Assembly: GCA_023431345.1 (NCBI GenBank)
Contig: JAEYWK010000239.1
Coordinates: 15,862-79,861, forward strand
Direction of reading: 5' to 3'
Source: Pseudomonadota bacterium
Lineage (GTDB): Bacteria; Myxococcota_A; Polyangia; Polyangiales; Polyangiaceae
Length of the DNA stretch: 64,000 nucleotides
The notes below the pieces were generated by a model. That model searched no databases, had not been told where the DNA came from, and saw nothing but the letters and a program-made list of their open reading frames with translations. Position numbers and translations under genes: made by a program. Position 1 is the stretch's first letter. Every line of letters begins with the position of its first letter. Below, piece by piece: positions 28,001 through 36,904 of this stretch.

Positions 28001-28187
28001 CCTGCGCAGCGGACACCGCACGACGCCCGCCATCGCGCTCACGCGCCTGGAGTCCAGAGACGACGCCCGCACCGCGATCCTCGCTGGCTTTCAGGCTCAT
28101 CTGCCGAAGGCGACCGCGACCGATGATGGCCTCGTGCCGCGCGTCGCCAAGCTCGCGGCGTGGAGCTTCAGGAAGACTTCGACATGA
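25008..28187 (+). CDS. bphP: Bacteriophytochrome hybrid histidine kinase (PAS-GAF-PHY-HisKA-HATPase-REC-REC)
   Basis: A red/far-red light sensor kinase of 1059 residues, starting at a TTG that overlaps the heme oxygenase stop (TTGA), with GAGGT as ribosome site. Cys14 in LANCDQEPIHIPGSIQSHG is the biliverdin attachment site of bacterial phytochromes. The GAF domain carries PASDIPAQARRLYTINWLR and SVSPIHVEYLTNMGVGAS. The PHY domain carries the arm motif SPRGSFALWKE. HisKA has SHELRTPLNAMLGW, and HATPase has NLLTNAVKF and GLGLGLS. REC1 (about 780-890) has Asp in DILISDIGMPGVDG. REC2 (about 920-1040) has DILVCSLELPDHDG, with Ser where the phosphoacceptor Asp belongs, so it is probably not phosphorylated. 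Confidence 0.95.
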   Translation: MSQPTREPVTLANCDQEPIHIPGSIQSHGVLLALDEPELLVRMASVNTAAFLGVEQATLLNQPLSLVLDDASAELVADVRERSTLRDHNPLKLCARHDGRVFDGILHRSSDLLVLELEPATSADDLSFGQFYRRVRKSVARLRETQRVLDLAELAAQEVRSLTGFDRVMVYRFARDASGEVIAEAKRDDLESYLGLHYPASDIPAQARRLYTINWLRLIADMKYQPVPVLPARSPLDGEPLDLSHAVLRSVSPIHVEYLTNMGVGASMSISLVVDEKLWGLVACHHYSRYFVPYEARAASEFLGEALSWQIAARERADTFELKAASQRVLARLVERMSVSSNPTLELAGPDSPLPTLVSARGAAVHCQGKLASTGVVPSAHQLKGFVEWLATNTGDQPLATESLRLDHPSAPELSDVAGVLVVPISAEERHFLMWFRPEVERTINWGGNPEKQVEVRDGVPRLSPRGSFALWKETVRGHSLPWESFDLEVAQELKQGILGGIEQRAAELAKLNEELRASNFAKDEFLATVSHELRTPLNAMLGWLSLLESGELPLSKRVQAMETVTRNARVQAQLVEDLLDVSRIVSGKMRLDVQPVDPLEVVEAALATVQPAAAAKGIRIQPVLDPNAGPVMGDPSRLQQVLWNLLTNAVKFTPKDGRIQVRLQRVESSIEIGVTDSGSGIRAEFLPHVFERFRQSNGAITRSHKGLGLGLSIVKHLVELHGGQVAAASDGEGYGATFTVRLPIASLRPPAIERKAAPGPLRAAGSAAQGLEGKPELTGLRMLVVDDEPDARELVTTLLESSGVEVTAAGSAEEALALVPRILPDILISDIGMPGVDGYELLQRLRQLPADQGGRTVAVALTAFARSEDRSRAFLAGFDMYLPKPVDPGELMALVVNLRQRLKGNDADRSTPSLPPPSAPVPASAMPLSELKVLVVDVEGDARAEIVRTLAAAGALVSASRSADAALRQLEVLDPDILVCSLELPDHDGAWLLRELRLRSGHRTTPAIALTRLESRDDARTAILAGFQAHLPKATATDDGLVPRVAKLAAWSFRKTST

Positions 28188-29689
28188 CTGGCTCGACTCA
28201 GCTTCCCCTCACCCGCGTCCAAAGCGGGGTCTCCGGCCTCGACCAGCTCCTCGACGGCGGTTTCGTGAGCGGCGGCGTGTACTTGCTCATGGGCGCGCCC
28301 GGCACGGGCAAGACGACGCTCGGCAACCAGGCCTGCTTCGCGCAGGCCGCGCGCGGCGGGCGGGCCGTGTACTTGTCACTGCTGACCGAAACGCAGTCAC
28401 GCATGCTCGCCAACCTGCAGGGCATGGACTTCTTCGATCCTACCGCGATCGGCACCTCGATCGCCTACCTCGGCGGCTACTTGGTGCTGCGTGAACGGCG
28501 GCTGGCCGGCTTATTCCAGCTGATCCGCAAGGTGGTGACCGACGAGCAGCCGCGCCTGCTCGTGATCGACGGCGTGTCGGCGTCCGTCCGCGACGGCGAC
28601 GCGGCCGCGCGCGAGTTCATCGCCGATTTGCAGCTGCTCAGCGACACCGCGAGCTGCACGACGCTGCTGCTCGCCAACATGAGCGCGACCGACGCCAACT
28701 CAGCGGAGCACTCGATGGTCGATGGCATCATCGAGCTGACGCTGCACCGCCGCGGCCAGCGCAGCTTTCGCGAGATCGAGGTGCTGAAATGCCGCGGCGT
28801 GAATCACCTGCTGGGCGGGCACGATCTCGAGATTGGACAAGCGGGCGTGGTCGTCAGGCCGCGCATCGAGCTCCTGTCGGCTCGCAGCGCGCGCTCGGCA
28901 CCACCGACGCGCACGACGCGGCTCGCCATGGGCGTAGACAACCTCGACGACATGCTGGGGGGCGGCATGCTCGCCGGCAGCGCCACGATGCTGCTGGGGT
29001 TTGCCGGCAGCGGCAAGACCATGCTCGCCAACCATTTCTTGGACGCCGGCGCCAAGCTCGGCGAGCACGGCTTGTACTTCGGCTTCTACGAGGCCCCCGC
29101 GCGCCTCGTGGAGAGCGCCGAGCAGGTCCAGCTCTCGTTCGAAAGCCACGTGCGCGACGGGCTGATTGAGATCGCTTGGCAGCCGCCCCTCAAGTACGGC
29201 CTCGACGCGCTCGCCGAGCGTCTGCTCGAGAACGTTCGCCGCCGCCAGGTCCAGCGAGTGGTGATTGACGGGCTCGACGGGCTGCGGCAGAGCGCCTATC
29301 ACCCCGAGCGCACGATTCGCTTCGTGGCCGCGCTGTGCAACGAGCTCCGCGCCGAAGGCGCTACGCTGCTGCTCACGGAGGAGACGCAGAAGATCTTCGG
29401 GCCCGAAGTCGAGGTGCGCATCGAGGGCATCTCGGCGCTCGTCGACAACATCTTGCTGCTCGAATACCTCGACCTCGATTCGTCACTCAAGCGCTTGCTC
29501 TCGATCGTGAAGCAGCGCGGGAGCAACTACGACACCGCGATCCGCGAGCTTTGCATCACGCCGCACGGCATCGAGCTAGCTCGTGACGCCAACAGCGCGG
29601 CTGCCATCTTGCAGCACGGTCGTGAAAGCCTGCGCGGTTATCGTGGGACAGATGGCGCGCTACGCCACACCCGCGGTTCCGGGACCTGA
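28184..29689 (+). CDS. KaiC-like double RecA-fold ATPase
   Basis: 501 residues, with two KaiC/RadA domains. CI has Walker A GAPGTGKTT and Walker B RLLVIDGVSAS. CII has Walker A GFAGSGKTM and Walker B RVVIDGLDGL. Compared with cyanobacterial KaiC, the paired catalytic glutamates after each Walker A appear only partly kept (LTETQ; FYEAP). In the CII segment GISALVDNILLLEYL, the Ser equivalent to S431 is present while the T432 position is Ala. A true KaiC clock cycle is therefore doubtful. KaiC-like proteins outside cyanobacteria often act as signalling partners of kinases. The ATG overlaps the phytochrome stop (ATGA) with a CAGGA ribosome site, so the two are translationally coupled. No kaiA or kaiB is seen in the window. 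Confidence 0.9.
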   Translation: MTGSTQLPLTRVQSGVSGLDQLLDGGFVSGGVYLLMGAPGTGKTTLGNQACFAQAARGGRAVYLSLLTETQSRMLANLQGMDFFDPTAIGTSIAYLGGYLVLRERRLAGLFQLIRKVVTDEQPRLLVIDGVSASVRDGDAAAREFIADLQLLSDTASCTTLLLANMSATDANSAEHSMVDGIIELTLHRRGQRSFREIEVLKCRGVNHLLGGHDLEIGQAGVVVRPRIELLSARSARSAPPTRTTRLAMGVDNLDDMLGGGMLAGSATMLLGFAGSGKTMLANHFLDAGAKLGEHGLYFGFYEAPARLVESAEQVQLSFESHVRDGLIEIAWQPPLKYGLDALAERLLENVRRRQVQRVVIDGLDGLRQSAYHPERTIRFVAALCNELRAEGATLLLTEETQKIFGPEVEVRIEGISALVDNILLLEYLDLDSSLKRLLSIVKQRGSNYDTAIRELCITPHGIELARDANSAAAILQHGRESLRGYRGTDGALRHTRGSGT

Positions 29690-29781
29690 CGCGACCCCGG
29701 CGCAGGGCCGCGGAAATCCCCTCGTTTCCGGCCGACGCTCCAGGGCGCTCTCGTCAGCACGCCCCTTGCAACCGGCACTGA

Positions 29782-30636
29782 ATGCTCGGCCGGCGTGCTG
29801 CCACGAATGTCGTGATCGTGCCCGCGTCCCCCTTGCGAGCCCAGCGCGCCATCGGTCCGAGGCGCGCCTGGCGTCGAGCGGTCGCGCTGGCGTGCGCGCT
29901 GCCGTCGTGGAGCACGCCGGTGCTGGCACAAATGCCAGTAGGCTGGCGCGGCGCGAGCGACGGCGCCGCTGCCCGCGCTGACGCGACGGGCGCACGCGAA
30001 CAACCGAGCCGCGCGCGTGAGCGTCGCGAAGCGTGGACGCTATCGCTCGAAGGCGTCACCCACGCGCCCATCGATTGGGGCCTCGCGTTGGGCTTGCAAA
30101 CGCCACCCGGGCTCCGCCTCTCGGGCGGTGTCGGCTGGGTGCCGGAAGCTTACATGAACCTGCTGACGGGAGTGGCCGCGAGCGCCAGCGGCAACGGCTA
30201 CGCGCGCGCGCTGCTGGAGCACGCTGACTACGACGGGCGCACCTGGCGCGTGCAGATCGGAGTACGCCCGTTCCGCGCGATCGGCCTCTACGCCGACGTC
30301 GGCTACGCGCGCGTCAACGCGGCAGGGAGGCTCGCGCTCGAAGACAGCGGCGTGACCGCGCTCGAGGCCCTCGGAGGCAGCTACCGCGCCGAGACGAAGC
30401 TCGACCTGTGGCTGGTCGAGCTCGGTTACCAGGGCCAGCTCGCCGAGCGGCTCGTCCTCGGCGTCGGCCTCGGCGTCATGGGCACGTGGAGCTCGACCAC
30501 CACGCTCGTCGCGCTCGAGGGCGCGCGCAGCAATCGCCGCGTGCTCGAGGGCATCGCGCGCGACACCGACTCGGCGCTCGAGACCTACGGGCTGATGCCG
30601 ACTTTGACCCTACGGCTCGGGTTCGACCTGATTTGA
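29782..30636 (+). CDS. Predicted outer-membrane beta-barrel protein
   Basis: 284 residues. A long N-terminus contains a signal-like segment (RAVALACALPSWSTPVLAQM), then a polar Ala/Arg-rich linker. From about residue 80 the sequence alternates hydrophobic and polar residues in Gly-rich strands (WGLALGLQTPPGLRLSGGVGW, GLYADVGYARVNAAGRLAL, LVELGYQGQLAERLVLGVGLGVMG). It ends LMPTLTLRLGFDLI, as expected for a barrel whose last strand enters the membrane. No named family is recognised. It is convergent with the cheX-like gene. Confidence 0.65.
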   Translation: MLGRRAATNVVIVPASPLRAQRAIGPRRAWRRAVALACALPSWSTPVLAQMPVGWRGASDGAAARADATGAREQPSRARERREAWTLSLEGVTHAPIDWGLALGLQTPPGLRLSGGVGWVPEAYMNLLTGVAASASGNGYARALLEHADYDGRTWRVQIGVRPFRAIGLYADVGYARVNAAGRLALEDSGVTALEALGGSYRAETKLDLWLVELGYQGQLAERLVLGVGLGVMGTWSSTTTLVALEGARSNRRVLEGIARDTDSALETYGLMPTLTLRLGFDLI

Positions 30637-30641
30637 GCGGC

Positions 30642-31148
30642 TCAGAAGACGAGCAGCTCGCCTTCGGTCGCCTGGAGCGCGCGCTCCTGGCCGAGCTCGA
30701 AGTCGTCTTCGATCTCGACCTCGAGCCAGACCAGCACCTTGCCGGCAGCGCTGTCGAACACGACCGGATCCACGTCGGTGCGCGGCAGGGGCGATAGCCT
30801 GACTCCGCGCAAGACCACGGGCGTACTGAGCGCGATCGTCGCGCCGCGCGCCATGAGCTTTGCCTTGAGCCGCCCCACGAGCTGATTGGCGAGCTCGCCG
30901 ACCCAATCACGCGCCCCTGCCGCCCGCGGCGCTGCCGCCTCGACCGCCGCCTGAGGCGCGGCCAACAAGCACGTGCCGCGCACGCTGTCGCCGACGAAGC
31001 CCATCACGCCGGAGAACAACAGGTCCTCCGACTCCGCCCAGCCCCCCGCCGGGCGCAGCTCCACGCCGTACGCCTGCATGAGCTCGACGCAGGCGGCGCC
31101 CGCCAAGGCTTGAATCGCGCGCGTCGTCTCGGCTCTTTCGACGAACAT
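30642..31148 (-). CDS. cheX: CheX-like chemotaxis phosphatase
   Basis: 168 residues of the CheC/CheX/FliY type, which remove phosphate from CheY. The signature helix WVGELANQLVGRLKAKL keeps the E-x-x-N pair that inserts into the CheY active site in CheX. It is followed by STPVVLRG, the usual strand after that helix. A second, N-terminal copy of the E-x-x-N helix is not apparent, which favours CheX over CheC. It begins 9 bases after the end of the cheY-like gene and is cotranscribed with it, so CheY is its likely substrate. Confidence 0.75.
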   Translation of the reverse strand: MFVERAETTRAIQALAGAACVELMQAYGVELRPAGGWAESEDLLFSGVMGFVGDSVRGTCLLAAPQAAVEAAAPRAAGARDWVGELANQLVGRLKAKLMARGATIALSTPVVLRGVRLSPLPRTDVDPVVFDSAAGKVLVWLEVEIEDDFELGQERALQATEGELLVF

Positions 31149-31157
31149 CGTGCGGCC

Positions 31158-31523
31158 TCAGCGCGCCAGCTTGTTGGTAGCCATGAGCAGCATCTCGGGC
31201 TTCACCGGCTTGATGAACCAGCCTTTCGCTCCCGCCTTCTTGGCCCGTTCGATCAAGCGATCTTCTGCCTCGGTCGTCATCAGCAAGACCGGGATGTCGA
31301 CGGTGGTGGGGTTCTGTCGCAACCGTTCGAGCATGTCCAGGCCGTTCATCACGGGCATGTTCACGTCGAGCACGAGCAGGGCCAGATCCGGGTTATTGGT
31401 CGCGGTAGCCAGCCCCTCGGCGCCGTCACGCGCCTCGAGAACGGAGAAGCCCGCCTGACCGAGCGTGCGCCTCACTTCCAGGCGGATCGTTTCAGAGTCA
31501 TCGACGACGAGTACCTTCTTCAC
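31158..31523 (-). CDS. cheY: Single-domain response regulator, CheY-like
   Basis: A 121-residue stand-alone receiver. The acidic pair is in VLVVDDSE, the phosphoacceptor Asp in LLVLDVNMPVMNG, the switch Thr in VLLMTTE, and the Lys in WFIKPVKPE. No output domain is present. With CheX-like genes on both sides, it looks like a small phosphorelay or motility module, but no kinase (CheA) or receptor gene is in the window; the kinase could be one of the hybrid kinases nearby or lie elsewhere. Confidence 0.92.
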   Translation of the reverse strand: MKKVLVVDDSETIRLEVRRTLGQAGFSVLEARDGAEGLATATNNPDLALLVLDVNMPVMNGLDMLERLRQNPTTVDIPVLLMTTEAEDRLIERAKKAGAKGWFIKPVKPEMLLMATNKLAR

Positions 31524-31643
31524 GGCAACCTCGTTGCAAGGGGATCGGCCACCAACGCTCTTGAACGACCCCTACCCCCAAAAATTGAGGGGGGATTCAG
31601 TTGGTGACTATTTTGGCCGTGCTACCTATTAGAGCACATCACG

Positions 31644-32225
31644 GTGCCCGGCACACGACTTCCTCCATCCGAGCCGCCGAGCGAGGCGCGGAGCGCAACA
31701 CCTACAGCGTTCCGGCCGCTGCTCGATGCGCTCGTTCAAAGCTCGACGGTCGAGCTGTTTCAATCGCGGGGCATCGCCGTGGCGCCGCTGCCGTCGTCGA
31801 TCGTCAGCGCGAGTCAGCCAGCGTTCTTCAGCTTGGCGGGCATGGTGGCGATGAGCTCGGCCAAGGCCAATGGCAGCCTGTCGCTGTCGTGGGCGGATCC
31901 AGTGTACTCCTTGTTCACACCACCGGTCGCGGCGTCGTCGTTGGGAGCGCGCGATCTGCTGCGGGAGCTGACGAACCAGTTGTCCGGTCGAGTCAAGAAT
32001 CGCCTGCTCAACTTCGCGCTCGTGCTCAGCATCGGCGTGCCCACGGTGCTCAGCGGTCAAGCGCTCGAGCGCCAGCGCCAGAAGCGTAGCAGCGAGACGC
32101 TCTACCTGTTTCGCACCCTGCGCGGAGAGGTGCGGGTGGCGCTCGACCTCATCATCGACGGCGACGCCCTGAGCTACTCCGGGACGAGTCGAGTCGCCAG
32201 AGAAGGCGAGTTCATCGCGTTCTGA
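31644..32225 (+). CDS. Second CheX-like protein
   Basis: 193 residues, divergent from the cheY-cheX pair. After a Pro/Ser-rich start, the region LLDALVQSSTVELFQSRGI leads to the helix DLLRELTNQLSGRVKNRLL, again with E-x-x-N, then SIGVPTVLSGQ. A beta-hairpin with LRGEVRVALDLIIDG follows. The fold pattern matches the CheX-like gene across the intergenic space, so the two are likely related by an old duplication, though sequence identity looks low. It may be a second CheY phosphatase or a decoy; the activity is inferred from the motif only. Confidence 0.65.
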   Translation: MPGTRLPPSEPPSEARSATPTAFRPLLDALVQSSTVELFQSRGIAVAPLPSSIVSASQPAFFSLAGMVAMSSAKANGSLSLSWADPVYSLFTPPVAASSLGARDLLRELTNQLSGRVKNRLLNFALVLSIGVPTVLSGQALERQRQKRSSETLYLFRTLRGEVRVALDLIIDGDALSYSGTSRVAREGEFIAF

Positions 32226-32259
32226 TGCACAGGCGGGGCCGCCGCGACGCGCTCCGCCA

Positions 32260-32309
32260 CGCAGCGAACAAAAGACGACGAGGGCCCAGCCGAAGTGGCC
32301 AGGCCCTCG
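32260..32309 (-). terminator. Terminator of gap
   Basis: An 8-base stem pairs CGAGGGCC (32279-32286) with GGCCCTCG (32302-32309). Read on the minus strand, it is followed by TCGTCTTTTG. It lies between the convergent second CheX-like gene and gap, just past the gap stop at 32338. Confidence 0.6.
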
Positions 32310-32337
32310 CCTCGGGGCTCGAGCTAACTGCTGAGTC

Positions 32338-33330
32338 TCAGCCCGCGATGCGCTTGACCAAGTCGATGCACTTGTTCGAGTAGCCCCACTCGTTGTCGTA
32401 CCAGCTGACGACCTTCACGAAGGTCTTGTCGAGCTGGATGCCGGCTTCGGCGTCGAACACGGAGGTGCAAGTCTCACCCACGAAATCCGTCGAAACGACC
32501 TTCTCGTCGGTGTAGCCGAGGATGCCCTTGAGCTTGCCTTCGGCGGCCGACTTCATGGCCTTGCAGATGTCGTCGTAGGAGGCTTCCTTCACCAGCTCGA
32601 CGGTGAGGTCGACGACGGACACGTCGCTCGTCGGAACGCGGAACGCCATGCCCGTGAGCTTACCGTTCAGCTCCGGGATGACCTTGCCCACGGCCTTGGC
32701 CGCGCCCGTCGACGACGGGATGATGTTCTCGAGGATGCCGCGGCCGCCGCGCCAATCCTTCTTCGACGGGCCGTCGACCGTCTTCTGCGTCGCGGTGGCG
32801 GCGTGCACCGTCGTCATCAGGCCGCGCTTGATGCCGAAGTTGTCGTTCAGCACCTTGGCCACCGGAGCGAGACAGTTCGTGGTGCAAGAGGCGTTCGACA
32901 CGATCGCCTGGCCCGCGTACTTGTCGTCATTGACGCCCATCACGAACATCGGCGTCTCGTCCTTCGACGGGGCCGACATCACGACCTTCTTGGCGCCCGC
33001 GGCGAGGTGCTTCTCGGCGCCCGCCTTGTCGAGGAAGATGCCCGTCGACTCGATGACGTTGTCGGCGCCGACCGCGCCCCAGGCGAGCTTCGTCGGGTCC
33101 GTCTCCGCGGTGCAGCGGATGGTCTTGCCGTTGACGACGAGCTGGCCGTCCTTCACCTGCACGTCGCCTTTGAAGCGGCCGTGCACCGAGTCGTACTTCA
33201 GCATGTACGCGAGGTAGTCGACCTCGAGCAGATCGTTGATGGCAACGATTTCGACGTCACCGCGGCCGATGGCAGCGCGGAAAACCATACGACCGATGCG
33301 GCCGAAGCCATTGATACCGACCTTGATCAT
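32338..33330 (-). CDS. gap: Glyceraldehyde-3-phosphate dehydrogenase, type I
   Basis: Glycolytic enzyme that oxidises and phosphorylates glyceraldehyde 3-phosphate with NAD+. It has 330 residues. The Rossmann start MIKVGINGFGRIGRMVFRAA is followed by the catalytic Cys in SNASCTTNCLAP and the His in MTTVHAATATQ. The usual SWYDNEWGYSNK lies near the C-terminus. AAAGGAACG precedes the ATG. The gene stands alone here; pgk and tpiA are about 25 kb away in their own operon. Confidence 0.97.
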   Translation of the reverse strand: MIKVGINGFGRIGRMVFRAAIGRGDVEIVAINDLLEVDYLAYMLKYDSVHGRFKGDVQVKDGQLVVNGKTIRCTAETDPTKLAWGAVGADNVIESTGIFLDKAGAEKHLAAGAKKVVMSAPSKDETPMFVMGVNDDKYAGQAIVSNASCTTNCLAPVAKVLNDNFGIKRGLMTTVHAATATQKTVDGPSKKDWRGGRGILENIIPSSTGAAKAVGKVIPELNGKLTGMAFRVPTSDVSVVDLTVELVKEASYDDICKAMKSAAEGKLKGILGYTDEKVVSTDFVGETCTSVFDAEAGIQLDKTFVKVVSWYDNEWGYSNKCIDLVKRIAG

Positions 33331-33740
33331 TTCTTCGTTCCTTTTGCTTTCGTGAGGTCTACAGCTTGGGAGCCGGCTTATACAGAATCTGCACTGGGTT
33401 TCCAGCGTCTCTGTTCAGTGGGGCGCCCCCCAACCGGGGGCCGGCGCGTCGCGGTGCACCCCTAGCACTGGTTGCGGGGCGCGCCCATGATCGGCGTGAG
33501 CCGCTCGGCCGCTGGCGTTCATAGGGCCTTTTTCCGCGCTGCCAACCCGACCCGAGCGGCGCCGAAACAATCCTCCGGGGTGCCACCCGCCCTTCGCAGG
33601 TGCGGGGGTCGCGCTCGGCGCTCGGCCGCCAACCTGCCAGCAGGCGGCCAGCCGCCGCGCGCTCGTCTTCGCTCGATTCCCGCCGCCGCCGCGCTGGCAC
33701 CGCGATTGCTGAAGGGGCCCGTAGGAGGGGATCAATCCCT

Positions 33741-34769
<1,029 letters not shown>

Positions 34770-34787
34770 GGCCCGCGAAATACCGAG

Positions 34788-35081
34788 TCAGGGTGACGGC
34801 GGCTCGGCCGGTGCGTTCGGAGAGCGGCGCAAGCGCCTCAATGCCGCGGCGACGAGCGGCGTGAGCGCCAAGCTGGCGGCGATGCGCAGCGGCTGGGTCA
34901 GCTTGGTGGCGACCCAGCTCGCCCCGAGCAGCCCCAGCCCGCCCTGCGCGCTCTCTACCGTCACCCCCATCGAGATGGCGAGCGCAAAGCCGGCCCAAGT
35001 CAAAAGCCACAGACCGAGGTAGGTGTAGACCGCGACGGGGCCGTATTCTTCGAGCAGCGCGGTGAGCTTTTGACGAGTCAC
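34788..35081 (-). CDS. DUF1279/FAM210-like small membrane protein
   Basis: 97 residues. The opening MTRQKLTALLEEYGPVAVYTYLGLWLLTWAGFALAI is the characteristic start of DUF1279 (FAM210-like) proteins: a short helix, then EYG...A...Y, then a membrane segment. A second hydrophobic stretch with KLTQPLRIAASLALTP follows. The role in bacteria is unknown. It starts at GTG with GGAAG upstream. It is convergent with recA, 18 bases apart. Confidence 0.75.
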   Translation of the reverse strand: MTRQKLTALLEEYGPVAVYTYLGLWLLTWAGFALAISMGVTVESAQGGLGLLGASWVATKLTQPLRIAASLALTPLVAAALRRLRRSPNAPAEPPSP

Positions 35082-35131
35082 GTGTCTTCCCTAGCACGGA
35101 GGCCGCTCCGTTCAGCGCCCGCGCCCTACCA

Positions 35132-36769
35132 TCACAGACATTCGGCCTTGAAGCTCTTGATGCCGCGCTCGTCGAGCGAATACGGCGGATTGCAGCCAGG
35201 TGCTGGCGGGCCCGCGCTCGCGCTCGCGCTGGCCGTCGGCCTGGAGTGAGCCGTTTTGACGCTGCTCGGCGGCGTGGGGCGCGGCGCTGCGCTCGCGCTG
35301 GCGGCCCCGGCTCGGAGCGGGCCCTCAGCGATGGAGGAGGAAGTAGTCGTCGGCTCGGGGGACGGCAGCGGCACGAGCGCGCGAAACATGCGCACGTCGG
35401 TTTCGAACCCGACGTCCATCTCCTCGGAGACGTGGCCGGGAGCCGTCACCTGCACGCGATGCCTGCGGGGCTCCAGCGGCCGCCGCGCGAAATAGGGGTT
35501 GGAGACCCGCTCGCCATCGATGCTGATCTGGGCAAACTCGGGACGCGCTTCGATCGACACCTGCACGAGACGCGGCTCGCTGGCGGCGACCAGGCCGCGC
35601 GCGGTCGAGCCTTCGCGGTCGCGCACGCCCCACACGACGATCGAGATCCCGAGCGCCATCAGCGCCAGCGCCGCCAACCAGACCCGCGAACGCGGCGGCT
35701 GCGCGCGCAAGCTAGGGGAGGTGCTGTAGCCAGTCCGCGACGGCGTGTGATTGCGCCGCCCTGTCGCTCCCTCGGCGGGACGTAGCGAGCCCTCGATGAG
35801 ACCGAGCTCGCCGTCGATGCGCTCGCGCACGGCGCGGCGCATCGACGCGAAGCGCTCGGTCATGTACTTGCCCAGCTCCCTCGCCGTCGCCGGTGGAGAG
35901 TGAGTCGCCAAGTACTCTTCGAGCGCACGGGCGAGCTCGAGCGCGCTCTGATAGCGGCCTTGGCGCTCCGGTGCCAGCGCTCGCGCCGAGATGGCGAGCA
36001 GCGGCTCCGGGATCGCCGCGTGAGGGTTTTGGGGCGCGGGAATTTGCCCGGAGAGGACGCGATTCATGACGGCGGCGGCCGTGAGCCCTTCCCACAGCTG
36101 ACGCCCGGATAGCGCTTCCCACAGCATCACGCCCACCGCGAACACGTCCGCGCGGCGATCCACCTCTTCGCCCGCGATCTGCTCCGGCGGCATGTAACGC
36201 AGCTTGCCCTTGATCACACCCGCCTCCGTCTCCACGGTCGAGCCCGAGAGCTTGGCGATCCCGAAGTCGAGCACTTTGACGACGCCGTCGTAGCCGACCA
36301 TGACGTTGTGCGGAGAAACGTCGCGATGCACGACGTTCAACGGAGCTTGGTTCGCTCCCTGCAGCTCGTGCGAGTAGTGGAGTCCGGCGAGCACGTCGAT
36401 GAGGATGCGCAGGTGCAGCTCGAGCGGCAGCTTCGGCTCACCGCCGCTCAGGACAGCGTCGAGCGTCTGACCTTCGATGTATTCCATCGAGATGGTCGGC
36501 ACCTCGCCGGGCTCGGACACGTCGAGAACGCGAACGACGTGCGGGTGATCGAGGCAAGCCGAGAGCTTGGCCTCGACCAGGAACATCGCGCGGAACTCCG
36601 GGTCCTGAACGTAGGCGCTGCGCAGCTGCTTCACGACGAACAGCTTCCATGCGCCATCCGGCCCACAGGCCGCCGCCAGGGACACGTTCGCCGTGCCGCC
36701 CTGCCCAAGCTCGAACAGAGTGCGGTACTCGCCCAAGCCCGCGCCCGGTTCCCGCCGGTTCTCGGACAT
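35132..36769 (-). CDS. Membrane-anchored Ser/Thr protein kinase with PEGA domain
   Basis: 545 residues. The kinase domain is at about 14-280: glycine loop ELGQGGTANVS, Lys in FVVKQLR, catalytic loop HRDVSPHNVMV, DFG in VKVLDFGIAK, and MPPEQ for the APE motif. HRDVSP is usual in myxobacterial kinases. One membrane helix (VWLAALALMALGISIVVWGV) follows at about 375-395. A PEGA-type beta domain then lies on the outside (VQVSIEARPEFAQISIDGER, RRPLEPRRHRVQVTAPG). A Ser/Ala/Pro-rich tail ends in a small Cys-containing segment (CNPPYSLDERGIKSFKAEC). The ATG at 36769 starts just before the fold. Confidence 0.92.
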   Translation of the reverse strand: MSENRREPGAGLGEYRTLFELGQGGTANVSLAAACGPDGAWKLFVVKQLRSAYVQDPEFRAMFLVEAKLSACLDHPHVVRVLDVSEPGEVPTISMEYIEGQTLDAVLSGGEPKLPLELHLRILIDVLAGLHYSHELQGANQAPLNVVHRDVSPHNVMVGYDGVVKVLDFGIAKLSGSTVETEAGVIKGKLRYMPPEQIAGEEVDRRADVFAVGVMLWEALSGRQLWEGLTAAAVMNRVLSGQIPAPQNPHAAIPEPLLAISARALAPERQGRYQSALELARALEEYLATHSPPATARELGKYMTERFASMRRAVRERIDGELGLIEGSLRPAEGATGRRNHTPSRTGYSTSPSLRAQPPRSRVWLAALALMALGISIVVWGVRDREGSTARGLVAASEPRLVQVSIEARPEFAQISIDGERVSNPYFARRPLEPRRHRVQVTAPGHVSEEMDVGFETDVRMFRALVPLPSPEPTTTSSSIAEGPLRAGAASASAAPRPTPPSSVKTAHSRPTASASASAGPPAPGCNPPYSLDERGIKSFKAECL

Positions 36770-36904
36770 CCGAGTAACCCTAGTTTCCGCGCTTCTACGG
36801 CGCAACCGGCCGTCCTTCCCGGGCCGAATTTTGCAAGGTTAATCGTCTTTTTTATGAGGAAGCTTGCCGCAGGTCGTGGCGGCCAGGTTACACCTGGCTG
36901 GAAC

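Noticed and set aside
33400..33740. LexA-type SOS operator before recA
   Set aside because: I searched the region by eye and saw no convincing palindrome; the hairpin-like GC runs are not specific.
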